This document shows, piece by piece, positions 57,048 through 64,000 of a stretch of DNA of 64,000 nt. The notes beneath the pieces were generated by a model. It was not told the origin of the DNA. It saw only the letters and a program-made list of their open reading frames with translations, and made no database searches. The DNA comes from a virus. The stretch is taken from the IMG/VR virus record IMGVR_UViG_3300031787_007614, positions 124,001 to 188,000 of that record, one strand, 5' to 3'. The translations under genes and the position numbers were made by a program. Position 1 is the first letter of the stretch, and each line of letters begins with the position of its first letter.

Positions 57048-57423
57048 GGGCAATACAATCTTCGATAAGCTGGCAGAAAAATACCCGTTTATTACTCTTT
57101 GCAGTTATGCAAACGCAGAATACGTGGGCATTATACAAAACAGAGATGACAGCGTGACTACCATCTACGACTTTGGATCTGTAGTTGACCAACAAGACAA
57201 AATGTTGTTTTTAGAACTGGCCAATCAGTGGTGGTGGGAAAGCAATAGATCCATCCCCATCAACATATTCCTTCGCCAAGATTGGGACAAATTTAGATTT
57301 ACGTTGCGCACATTTTCCAACAAAGATCTTGAAGTTTTACACGGTCCAGTGTGCAGTTTGATGGACATTGCTCGCAAGAAAAGCAAGCGAAAATCAATCA
57401 CACTTGTGCGGCGTCTTGATTGA
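57046..57423 (+). CDS. Conserved phage hypothetical protein
   Basis: 125 residues (MGNTIFDKLAEKYPFITLCSYANAEYVGI start). Looks like a family of aquatic T4-like phages: LANQWWWESNRSIPINIFL and RFTLRTFSNKDLEVLHGP. It is transcribed divergently from the structural gene and overlaps the convergent gene at its 3' end (57398). Function unknown. Confidence 0.65.
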   Translation: MGNTIFDKLAEKYPFITLCSYANAEYVGIIQNRDDSVTTIYDFGSVVDQQDKMLFLELANQWWWESNRSIPINIFLRQDWDKFRFTLRTFSNKDLEVLHGPVCSLMDIARKKSKRKSITLVRRLD

Positions 57424-57976
57424 GTAGATTCATGTGTAGTGCGACCAAAGCCGCGTAACTTATACTGTGCGACTTTTTGAATGTGTAACCTTTAGAATCA
57501 TCTCCGTTCCACACTTCGGCAAACACTTCTGTCCACGGGCGATTTTGTAAGTGTGCTTTGCCCGGGCGAATAACTGAGATAAACGCTGCCATTCTGGGTA
57601 TTGAATCTGGCCGCATTGACAGCATCAAGTCTGTGTAATTGCCCACATGAACCAACTGACTAGCCCAAGCAGTATCAGTCCACAGTCTCTGCCATGGTGG
57701 CACGGCTGCCAACATTTCAGCATAGTGTGCAGGGTCACGAATCAACTGATACACACTCATGTTCAACAGATCTATCTTGAAGTATCCACGCTGTTCTGCT
57801 GACTCATAGTCTATGGCTGCACAGCCATTGGGTATGTCTCTAGGAATGTCTGTGACATAGATGCCTGAATTGTGTTTACGCACTTGACCTTGATGCAGTT
57901 GCCGTGCGGCAGTGTGCTGGATTAATTTCAGCACAGCCGTTCTATCCGGCACATCAATGTCAATGTCTGCGCTCAT
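57398..57976 (-). CDS. Mini-protein resembling the DnaE (Pol III alpha) active site
   Basis: 192 residues starting MSADIDIDVPDR. The pattern DIDIDVPDR (Asp6, Asp8), then RKHNSGIYV, then GYFKIDLLNM (Asp69) recalls the DnaE palm, where PDxDxDF, KHxSG and KFDFLGL carry the catalytic Asp residues. The real enzyme has more than 1000 residues, so this is at most the core, perhaps a repurposed or regulatory fragment. It ends with a helix KGYTFKKSHSISYAALVAL also like DnaE. Its start overlaps the endonuclease gene by 17 bases. Confidence 0.55.
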   Translation of the reverse strand: MSADIDIDVPDRTAVLKLIQHTAARQLHQGQVRKHNSGIYVTDIPRDIPNGCAAIDYESAEQRGYFKIDLLNMSVYQLIRDPAHYAEMLAAVPPWQRLWTDTAWASQLVHVGNYTDLMLSMRPDSIPRMAAFISVIRPGKAHLQNRPWTEVFAEVWNGDDSKGYTFKKSHSISYAALVALHMNLLNQDAAQV

Positions 57977-58376
57977 AAGTTTCCAAGTATTGTACAGCAG
58001 ATTGCAGTCTTTGTAAATTGTCAGCGAAGTTTCCTAGCCCTAAATTGCATTTATGACACAACCAATTTCTAAATTCGCCAGTAATATGATCATGGTCTGC
58101 ACACCATACTGTTTTCTTTTTTACACTGTATCCGTGTGCTTCTTCTTCATTGCGATTGCATATAGGACATCGATAATTTAATGGCACTGCCGGAGCTGTT
58201 TTTTTTAATTTTGCAACCAATTTACTTTGAGCTCTTGCGCATTCTTTGCATTCATATCTTCTATATTTGGCACCGCCATCAAATCCAAAACATCCAATAG
58301 GTTTTTCGTTACGGCACATCCCACAAATTTTTGTTTGTGTGTTAGCACCTTCAAATAACTTTTGAAAATTATTCAC
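57960..58376 (-). CDS. Endonuclease VII-like HNH nuclease
   Basis: 138 residues. Cys pairs at 18/21, 43/46, 70/73 and 107/110 form zinc sites. WCADHDHITGEFRNWLCHKCN carries the DHDH metal/active-site cluster (94-97) and Asn111, as in T4 gp49 (157 residues), the Holliday-junction resolvase needed for packaging. The N-terminal zinc region with KECARAQ also resembles phage HNH homing nucleases, so gp49 function is likely but not certain. Confidence 0.8.
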   Translation of the reverse strand: MNNFQKLFEGANTQTKICGMCRNEKPIGCFGFDGGAKYRRYECKECARAQSKLVAKLKKTAPAVPLNYRCPICNRNEEEAHGYSVKKKTVWCADHDHITGEFRNWLCHKCNLGLGNFADNLQRLQSAVQYLETYERRH

Positions 58377-58732
58377 TTGCTGTCAGTATCGCAAAGTGCA
58401 GTCACCACCTGCAGTTTTTCTTTGGCCAGTTGCACTGCTGCCAATGCATCTGCCACTGTGGGATGTTGTGCTGCCAGGTGCGCAATGCGCCATTCTTCAT
58501 CACGCTTGGCTCGTGCCCAATCTAACAGGGTTTCAGCGTCTGTTGTGAGAGTGATCATAGGATGTGCCGAGTGAATCTGCTGCCACGAATTGCCATCGTT
58601 TACCTCCATACAGTTCATGCCGGAGTTCCATCTCAACATGCCTGCGCCGCTTGCACCTGGACTGATGTATGGATTGGTGAACGTGCCGCCCGACACTTGA
58701 ATGTATTTGCTGCCGCTAATAGATCTAATCAT
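58373..58732 (-). CDS. Virion-like N-terminus protein, leaderless
   Basis: 119 residues. The first 55 residues (SGSKYIQVSGG, PYISPGASGAGMLRWNSGMNCMEVNDGNSWQQI) form a beta repeat that appears in fibre-like proteins, while the C-terminal half is helical. The ATG at 58732 is the +1 of the promoter at 58739-58767. ATGA overlap with the endonuclease gene downstream. Function unknown. Confidence 0.6.
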   Translation of the reverse strand: MIRSISGSKYIQVSGGTFTNPYISPGASGAGMLRWNSGMNCMEVNDGNSWQQIHSAHPMITLTTDAETLLDWARAKRDEEWRIAHLAAQHPTVADALAAVQLAKEKLQVVTALCDTDSK

Positions 58733-59097
58733 AATGCAATTATAGCCACAAGGCCAATGTAAGTCAACTGATGTGCCATCTGATCCAGGCCCAAGTGTGC
58801 CCAGAAGCTGGGATTTTGAAGGTCTCTATTGCCCCAGTTCATTTTGGCCCAGTCAATGTGATAGTGAACCACAGCATCTATCACGCCCATCATGATGCTG
58901 GCGGCCCAGTACACAGGACCTAGCACACATCCAACACACAAGGCTGTGCCAATGCCGTGTTTGAGACTGTGCCGCATGCCCAACCAATGTCCGTATTGGC
59001 CTTTGTGGTTGACTTCCGCCATGCTTTGATCCACAAAGTCAATGTACCAGTGTTTGATCTGTAAAAGTATTAGGGTTAAAAATATCACCGTTTCCAT
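58729..59097 (-). CDS. DUF3307-like membrane protein
   Basis: 122 residues, three hydrophobic spans. The pattern HWYIDFVDQS, MRHSLKHGIGTALC, GVIDAVVHYHIDW and GLDQMAHQLTYI (His-rich membrane helices) matches DUF3307. Function unknown; a metal-dependent membrane enzyme is possible. It precedes the leaderless gene at 58373. Confidence 0.7.
   Translation of the reverse strand: METVIFLTLILLQIKHWYIDFVDQSMAEVNHKGQYGHWLGMRHSLKHGIGTALCVGCVLGPVYWAASIMMGVIDAVVHYHIDWAKMNWGNRDLQNPSFWAHLGLDQMAHQLTYIGLVAIIAL
58739..58767 (-). promoter_or_regulatory. Sigma70-type promoter, leaderless gene
   Basis: TTGACT, 17 bp, TATAAT on the minus strand. Predicted +1 at 58732 is the A of the ATG. It lies inside the coding end of the DUF3307-like gene. 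Confidence 0.8.
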
Positions 59098-59098
59098 G

Positions 59099-59770
59099 TC
59101 ACCAACCTGCCTTGCTTAATATATCTTTTGCGTATTCTTGATCAGCTGGATAGTTGTGAAACTTTTTTTGCCACACATCTGAGTCAATGTAGGGCCATAC
59201 CATGCTGATTTGATCAGGAGAGAGTTCACCCAAGAACTGTTGTCCTGACTCTGAATTGTAAATTACCCAAGGTGATATCCTACCTGTTGTGACTGCATAG
59301 CACATGGCCGGTGTGCTGCCATATCGCAAACAGTCCTGTGGCTGTGCTGAATTTTTCTCTGCCCAGTCCATGCCAAACTCTACAGCTCGTGCTAGAGCAT
59401 CTGCCACATTCTCTAATGGCAAGTATTGTATGAGATATTCTGTGTACAGTTGATCACTTGCCCAACGATCGATCTTTTTGTTGTTTTTCAACAGCCACTC
59501 AAGAAACTGTTTGGGATTGATAGTTCTTGTGCTCACACAATAGCGTCCAAACTTCACAAACGCACGATAGTAAGGCGAGTCAGCAAAGTCGTCAAATGTC
59601 TTGAGCCGAGCCGAACCTTGGCTCATTTCATAAAAGCGTATGTAGGCTTGAAAACCCAGTTCCACACCACGCTCCGCTCGTTCCTGTCTGCGCCGTTTGG
59701 GTTCACACACATGCACTGCCAAAGAAGTTTCTTTGATAAAATCTTTCTTGCAGTACTGACACTGGGTCAT
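59099..59770 (-). CDS. Zinc-finger-like protein of replication cluster
   Basis: 223 residues starting MTQCQYCKKDFIKETSLAVHVC at 59770, set by the ATGA overlap with the upstream SGNH gene. The first 22 residues carry a C2H2/C3H-like finger (CQYCKKD, HVC). The rest is helical with many Trp/Tyr (FKFGRYCVSTRTINPKQFLEWLL). It resembles a family conserved in aquatic T4-like phages between replication genes; a late-transcription or replisome factor is an inference. Confidence 0.6.
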   Translation of the reverse strand: MTQCQYCKKDFIKETSLAVHVCEPKRRRQERAERGVELGFQAYIRFYEMSQGSARLKTFDDFADSPYYRAFVKFGRYCVSTRTINPKQFLEWLLKNNKKIDRWASDQLYTEYLIQYLPLENVADALARAVEFGMDWAEKNSAQPQDCLRYGSTPAMCYAVTTGRISPWVIYNSESGQQFLGELSPDQISMVWPYIDSDVWQKKFHNYPADQEYAKDILSKAGW

Positions 59771-60489
59771 TTTAGTAGATTGTTGTTGTTGATCCATGCA
59801 GTCAAAAACATGTTTAGTTCTTGATGAAATCCTGGTTGCCGATGTGCTATTTCTGGAGGCACATACTGAAGAGCTCCTGGACCATAATCTGTTGCTGGAA
59901 CTCCTCGTTCATGTTGCCATGGTATGGCACGCCACTTGTATCCTTCAACTATTTCAGGTTCACTGTGAAACAATTTTAGTCTTGGTGAATCTAAATAAGA
60001 TTCATATAAATTATCAGCCTGCTGGAAAACTATCACAGCATGGCCTCTAGATTTTAAACTGTGTATCATAGCAAGTATACGATACATGAGATCTTCTGCA
60101 CGATCCAGTATGCTATTCAATTCCCATTTGAGTTTGAGTTCAATCATTGCATCAGTATCTGCTTGTGTCCAGGGAGCATCCCATCGCGAACTCCAGCTTT
60201 GATTTTGAAAATTAGTCCATCGACCTTCAAAATCACTGCTGGCTTGCAAAATTGGCAATTCTTCTCTGCTGACAAATGTCATTCCCAACACATACAACGT
60301 GGGCTGTAGCGTGATGTAACTGTGCTTGAGCGTGGTTCGAATAATACGCGAATTGGCGCTGCCCCCAATGGCCAAACTTATGGCCTGGGGAATTGACAAT
60401 CGTTCTGCTAATTCTTGATGGCCAAATCCGCTGGCATAGCTCTCCATGTAACTACACCCATTAACCACCAGCTGTTGATATTTCATCAT
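59767..60489 (-). CDS. SGNH-like protein
   Basis: 240 residues. NGCSYMESYASGFG is a GxS-type block with Ser nucleophile; IGGSANSRII and VLGMTF correspond to the Gly and Asn blocks. The C-terminal Asp/His block is not evident, so catalysis is uncertain. Second of three similar genes in this cluster. Confidence 0.6.
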   Translation of the reverse strand: MMKYQQLVVNGCSYMESYASGFGHQELAERLSIPQAISLAIGGSANSRIIRTTLKHSYITLQPTLYVLGMTFVSREELPILQASSDFEGRWTNFQNQSWSSRWDAPWTQADTDAMIELKLKWELNSILDRAEDLMYRILAMIHSLKSRGHAVIVFQQADNLYESYLDSPRLKLFHSEPEIVEGYKWRAIPWQHERGVPATDYGPGALQYVPPEIAHRQPGFHQELNMFLTAWINNNNLLK

Positions 60490-60935
60490 GATCCTTCACC
60501 AAATTTTTTGAGATACTCGTTTATTTCTTTTTGTGATGTGATTCCGGCCAGCACACTAATTTCATCATCTTTGAGATGTGGGTAAATTTCTGCCAGTTGT
60601 TTTCGCTTGCCGGTAAGTGTGGCATCTTTTTTCTTGGGAGCAATCCAGTTGTGTCGTTGAGCACCCAGGCCAGGACTCACAGTAGTGGCCAGTAACCATT
60701 GAAGTTTTTTGTGTTTGGTCGTGCTGATGTTAAAAAAATGTTTGTTCAATCGTTCGTTGGTGGCAATCACATAAAACTCTTGAAGCTCTCGAGATCCTTC
60801 CACCGCAGAACCCCAACGTATCATCAAAAAAGGGCTAAACTTTTTGCGTTCTTCATCAGACAATTGATCATAGAACGCTCTGTTCTTGCGATCAAATTGT
60901 TGCATCTCGTTGCCGATGGACAGGTTATCATTCAT
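60486..60935 (-). CDS. Possible clamp-loader small subunit (gp62-like)
   Basis: 149 residues (MNDNLSIGNEMQQFDRKNRAFYDQLS start). The pattern EERKKFSPFLMIRWGSAV, YVIATNERLNKHFFN and HKKLQWLLATTVSPGLG resembles a protein annotated as clamp-loader small subunit in some T4-like phages; I cannot confirm it against T4 gp62 itself. It lies among replication genes with 4-base overlaps on both sides. Confidence 0.4.
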   Translation of the reverse strand: MNDNLSIGNEMQQFDRKNRAFYDQLSDEERKKFSPFLMIRWGSAVEGSRELQEFYVIATNERLNKHFFNISTTKHKKLQWLLATTVSPGLGAQRHNWIAPKKKDATLTGKRKQLAEIYPHLKDDEISVLAGITSQKEINEYLKKFGEGS

Positions 60936-61228
60936 TCGGTTTTGGTTAGTTTATAAATCATTATAGCACGTTCTAGTGCGTCTTGTAAAGTGGGATTGGT
61001 ACGAGCTTCTCGCCGAATTTCGCCCCACATCTTGTCTTCCATTAGGTGATCAAACAATGGTCGGCCGTCGCTGGTTCGTTTATCGTAGGATATTTGATGT
61101 CCAGTCATAGGATCATATCCATATCCAACCAGCACACGAGTAGAAGGATCAGCACCTGACTCACGAGCATACACCTCATTACCGTTGCGCTCGTAGATGT
61201 ATGTGGCACCTGGTTTAAGGGTTCCCAT
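60932..61228 (-). CDS. Conserved phage hypothetical protein
   Basis: 98 residues (MGTLKPGATYIYERNGNEVYAR start). Small beta-rich N-terminus and a helical C-terminus (LMEDKMWGEIRREARTNPTLQDALERAIMIYKL). Seen next to replication genes in aquatic T4-like phages. Overlaps the gene upstream by 14 bases. Confidence 0.65.
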   Translation of the reverse strand: MGTLKPGATYIYERNGNEVYARESGADPSTRVLVGYGYDPMTGHQISYDKRTSDGRPLFDHLMEDKMWGEIRREARTNPTLQDALERAIMIYKLTKTE

Positions 61229-61361
61229 ATTGATAACCGTATTGTAAATGTGCCCAACGCAGGAAACGTTCTAAGCCTTCACGGTCGTCGGGGTAACTTT
61301 CCAGATACACTCTGGCCAAGCGATTGATAATTTCAAATATTTCTGGTTCAGTATAGGGCAT
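61215..61361 (-). CDS. 48-residue micro-protein
   Basis: Short frame MPYTEPEIFEIINRLARVYLES..., mostly one amphipathic helix with an aromatic tail (HLQYGYQYGNP). It starts with a TAATG overlap with the stop of 61361-61861, which supports it. Function unknown. Confidence 0.55.
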   Translation of the reverse strand: MPYTEPEIFEIINRLARVYLESYPDDREGLERFLRWAHLQYGYQYGNP

Positions 61362-61861
61362 TACCAGGCCTTGTTGTAGTCTACAATTTCACAATTGCGA
61401 CTGATGTCCTTTACAAAGTACACACAGTCAGGTTCCGGATCATTATTCAAAGGCACAGCCAACATTTGCCCATTTTTGAGTTTGGGTGCAAACCAGCTGA
61501 CTTCATGATAGACATCTAGTATTTCAATGTCAGGAAAACTAGGCCTATAACTGGTCAGTGGGTTGAATTGAAACACTCTAAAGCCTCGATCATTGATTGA
61601 TGTCAAGGGCAACACTTCCAAGTCACCAATGTCAGGTTCACCTATTAGGATTTGCCAGTCCATGGGCATTTTGAGTGTGATATCACCTATGCGTAAAACC
61701 AAAGCAGGAGCGTTAAAACTCTCCAAGAAGATCAATGGAATAAAGTGATAGTCTGGGTCTGCAGGATTGGAGTTATCTAAAATTGCAAATCTCAAGTCAT
61801 CAATTTCTTCTGGCAAGTGATCCAAGTCGTAGTAAGTGTTATCTAAAGTTAGTATTCTCAT
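61361..61861 (-). CDS. Conserved phage hypothetical protein, near-leaderless
   Basis: 166 residues (MRILTLDNTYYDLDHLPEE start), Asp/Leu/Pro-rich, mixed alpha/beta. Looks like a family in aquatic T4-like phages. Its ATG is two bases from the predicted +1 of the promoter at 61870-61898. It leads a chain of coupled genes through to the replication cluster. Confidence 0.65.
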   Translation of the reverse strand: MRILTLDNTYYDLDHLPEEIDDLRFAILDNSNPADPDYHFIPLIFLESFNAPALVLRIGDITLKMPMDWQILIGEPDIGDLEVLPLTSINDRGFRVFQFNPLTSYRPSFPDIEILDVYHEVSWFAPKLKNGQMLAVPLNNDPEPDCVYFVKDISRNCEIVDYNKAW

Positions 61862-61869
61862 ATGTTATC

Positions 61870-61898
61870 AGTATACAGAATTTAATTGACGTTGTCAA
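61870..61898 (-). promoter_or_regulatory. Sigma70-type promoter, 2-base leader
   Basis: TTGACA, 17 bp, TATACT with TG before the -10 on the minus strand. Predicted +1 at 61863; ATG at 61861. Confidence 0.8.
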
Positions 61899-62472
61899 GT
61901 TTTTTCATGATCACACCACAATCTAAAGTTTGGTGTACCACAGTCCATCCCAGCGACTGCAAATAAACCACTGCTGGACCGCACTTGCCAATCCAACAGT
62001 CGTTTACGCAATAGGTATCGTCAAATGCTACCACAGCATCGGGACTCAACAAGGGTGTTAATGCAACCATTTGCCGCATGTGCTCAATTTGACAATGTTG
62101 ATTGCTCATTACAATTCCTTGTCCAGCATAGTCATGCATTTGTTGGCGGATGGCTGCACTCACACTATCAATATCCCAGATGTAATCAAAGTTATCCAAA
62201 TATAACACAGCAATGTCGGTGTGGGTATTAGCAAATTCTCTAGCCCAGACAGATCCAGATGCCACAACAAAGTCAGTGTTTGATAACGTGTGAGACAATC
62301 TACTCTGCGCTTTGCTGGAAATGTCCACAGTGATCAAACGAGTGTTGTGTTGTTGAGCCACTTCAGCCAGAGTTTGAGTACTCCCTTCTCCACGGTCGCT
62401 GCCAATTTCCACAAACACTCCACGTGGAGTTTGCGGCAGAAAGTTATTGATGTCTTTGTATATTTTGCCCAT
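61882..62472 (-). CDS. Class I SAM-dependent methyltransferase-like protein
   Basis: 196 residues. Motif I FVEIGSDRGEGSTQTL and motif II RLITVDISSKA fit small Rossmann methyltransferases of the CmcI/sugar type. LYLDNFDYIW and VVAFDDTY follow in the expected order. Target unknown. It overlaps the SGNH gene by 29 bases. Confidence 0.7.
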   Translation of the reverse strand: MGKIYKDINNFLPQTPRGVFVEIGSDRGEGSTQTLAEVAQQHNTRLITVDISSKAQSRLSHTLSNTDFVVASGSVWAREFANTHTDIAVLYLDNFDYIWDIDSVSAAIRQQMHDYAGQGIVMSNQHCQIEHMRQMVALTPLLSPDAVVAFDDTYCVNDCWIGKCGPAVVYLQSLGWTVVHQTLDCGVIMKKLDNVN

Positions 62473-63145
62473 GTATTATTTGGTGTATGTTGTTGGCAAC
62501 TGTTTGCTGAGTTGCACGATCCGTGTGAAACGGTGTGTCGACGTTGGGATTGTTGCCACTGAAATCATAAGCGACTTTTCCCACATTATCATTGTTGAAA
62601 AAAACAGGCAGTACACCTGCATCCAAGATCTTGTTGTGCCAAAATTCAAACAACCATCCATCAATGGTGTCTTGAAAATTGTAGTTCATAAAATACTTCA
62701 TGTACAGGTCAACAGCAACAAGTTGTTCTTTGGTAAAATCAAAAAATGGACTGTTTTCTAAATTCTGCCACACAGTGGAAAAAATTGCAGCCTTGCTATC
62801 GCCCACATGCGGCGAACCAGTGCTGGGCATGTGCGGATTAGAATAGATAAAATTCTTTAGGCCTTGAGACGGCTCAAAGTTGTCATGCATGGACAAGTTT
62901 ATTCTGCTGGCCCATGTGCGATTGTAGACCACAACATCAGCTCCAAGCTCAAGGGCTTTTTGCATTTGAAAAAATATTCCAGCATTGCTAAATCCGCCAT
63001 GCGCTAGATGGATAACTTGATAGCCATATTGGTCTTCAAGCATCTGACTAAAATGCGCTCGCAGTCCCACCTCTTTGAGATCAACAGTTGATGCAGTACA
63101 AAAACTGTCTCCGCACACTGCAACAGTTATTTTATTTTCATCCAT
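62444..63145 (-). CDS. SGNH/GDSL hydrolase-like protein
   Basis: 233 residues. VAVCGDSFCTA is the GDS block with Ser. HGGFSNAGIFFQ contains Gly and Asn in block II/III positions, and FHTDRATQQ near the end is a candidate His block. Third member of the family in this window; its start lies inside the UvsW gene's 3' end. Confidence 0.65.
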   Translation of the reverse strand: MDENKITVAVCGDSFCTASTVDLKEVGLRAHFSQMLEDQYGYQVIHLAHGGFSNAGIFFQMQKALELGADVVVYNRTWASRINLSMHDNFEPSQGLKNFIYSNPHMPSTGSPHVGDSKAAIFSTVWQNLENSPFFDFTKEQLVAVDLYMKYFMNYNFQDTIDGWLFEFWHNKILDAGVLPVFFNNDNVGKVAYDFSGNNPNVDTPFHTDRATQQTVANNIHQIIHGQNIQRHQ

Positions 63146-64000
63146 TCTAATTTTTCCTGAGTAAAGGGATAGTTAGCTTCTTTATAAAATTGCTTGCGTT
63201 TGGTCAAGTGTCGTTTTGCAAATTTGCATGTTGAAGTTATGTCCCAGATTTGAACATGCTCTTTGTCTTCGGCTTTTCTTATGCCGCGTCCAATGCTTTG
63301 GATAACGCGGACAAAACTTTTCCCGGGTTCCACAAGAACCAAATTAAAAATCCTAGGGATATTAATACCCACAGCGGCAACACCATAGGTAGCCACAATA
63401 ATCTTATCAGTGCTGTCCGCCACTTCGTCATATTCGTCTTGTCTATCTTTTGCTTTGGTTGCACCTGACACAAACACCGCACGTTCGCCCAGTCGTTCTA
63501 CCAATTGTCTACCACATTCGGTGCGATCAACCAGTACCAGAGTGTTGCCTGTTTCATTTACATGGCGTATGAGTTCGGCCATGGCATCCAGTCTGCCTGA
63601 CTCTTCCAACAAGTATTTAAGCTCGCTTTGGTAGTTGGCGTACTCCACATGGTCCTGCAACTGCACAATGTTCACATGGCACTGCGCCAGCACCCCTTGT
63701 TGTTGTAGTTCATTGGCACTGAGCTTGCTGATCACTGGACCCAGGCTTACCAATAGGGCTTGGCTTTCAAACTTCTCTTTGGGCACAGTACCGGTCAATC
63801 CCCAGCGAATTGGCACTCTAGCCATTACGCTGGTCAGCAGAGTTTTGAGTGCGTCTGCCTTGGCCATGTGTACTTCGTCTACCATTACACATACCACATC
63901 CTCAATAAAGTCCTGTATGGTCACTTCACCAACACCTGCCTTGGTATTCTTCAGCAGTACATTTAAACTCTGCCAAGTGCAGATGGTATGTGTGCGTCCG
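63127..64000 (-). CDS. uvsW: UvsW-like superfamily II helicase, 5' part beyond window
   Basis: A frame open to the right edge (first residues visible RTHTICTWQSL, in the ATPase domain). The Walker B box VMVDEVHMAKA (DEVH) is present, then helicase motifs III to VI: GLTGT, LVLVDRT, VATYGVAAVGINIPR, and QSIGRGIRKAEDK. T4 UvsW unwinds recombination and R-loop structures and switches off origin replication. The N-terminal domain and Walker A lie outside. An internal ATG (63924) is not the true start. Confidence 0.9.
   Translation of the reverse strand, partial: GRTHTICTWQSLNVLLKNTKAGVGEVTIQDFIEDVVCVMVDEVHMAKADALKTLLTSVMARVPIRWGLTGTVPKEKFESQALLVSLGPVISKLSANELQQQGVLAQCHVNIVQLQDHVEYANYQSELKYLLEESGRLDAMAELIRHVNETGNTLVLVDRTECGRQLVERLGERAVFVSGATKAKDRQDEYDEVADSTDKIIVATYGVAAVGINIPRIFNLVLVEPGKSFVRVIQSIGRGIRKAEDKEHVQIWDITSTCKFAKRHLTKRKQFYKEANYPFTQEKLEWMKIK

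Overview
The window is a stretch of a T4-like contractile-tailed phage (myovirus) genome. The evidence is a set of T4-type genes in densely packed operons: a gp41-like helicase (52807-54249), a gp61-like primase (54937-55920), a UvsW-like helicase cut by the right edge, an endonuclease VII-like resolvase (57960-58376), an ATP-dependent DNA ligase (28212-29585), class I ribonucleotide reductase NrdA/NrdB with glutaredoxin, and a PAAR spike tip with tail or baseplate proteins. Most genes lie on the minus strand, with ATGA or TAATG overlaps. The accessory genes resemble those of aquatic T4-like phages (pstS, hsp20, clpX/clpP/clpS, bS21, SGNH proteins, curli genes). The base composition is not AT-extreme, and a phasin-like gene suggests a polyhydroxyalkanoate-storing proteobacterium, perhaps a freshwater betaproteobacterium. 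That host is inference. Layout: 1-5829 holds small early genes, two ClpP-type genes and an operon of envelope lipoproteins. 5861-7002 holds a phasin and a basic Lys/Ala/Pro protein. 7057-9974 is a curli-type cassette (CsgF, CsgG, curlin, FecR-domain protein). 10002-13993 holds small membrane proteins, a desaturase and a CHASE2 adenylate cyclase. 14084-21399 holds pstS, a UV endonuclease, and a cluster for small-molecule or surface-sugar chemistry (amidinotransferase, UDP-sugar dehydrogenase, 2OG oxygenase, two related glycosyltransferase-like genes). 21326-26558 is a proteostasis block (ClpS, Hsp20, bS21, ClpX). 26564-31112 holds DNA ligase and small genes. 31156-33560 is tail/baseplate. 33562-41076 is nucleotide metabolism plus a class II aldolase, a PRMT-like methyltransferase and a second desaturase. 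41080-52810 holds virion genes interrupted by a nuclease and an IscA/IscU pair. 52807-64000 is replication and recombination with three SGNH-like genes. Regulation is unusually legible. At least sixteen sigma70-type promoters on the minus strand have near-consensus hexamers, a 17-bp (rarely 18-bp) spacer and often an extended -10 TG. Six place the initiator A of the ATG exactly at the predicted +1 (218, 5829, 16466, 31112, 55920, 58732) and a seventh leaves a 2-nt leader (61861). These should give leaderless early mRNAs, while the other promoters feed genes with a good AAGGAG site. A second motif, TAAATA (once a perfect TATAAATA), precedes virion genes and several accessory genes and matches the T4 late promoter. 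In several places it abuts or lies inside a terminator hairpin. Working together, the early genes appear to remodel the host: envelope lipoproteins, a proteolysis and chaperone set, Fe-S assembly, dNTP supply and phosphate uptake. A curli-like secretion pore coupled to a FecR protein and a membrane cyclase is the strongest candidate for a little-described system. No stretch longer than about 300 bases lacks a gene; the longest gap (26888-27101) carries a strong promoter and a tRNA-like or mini-ORF element.
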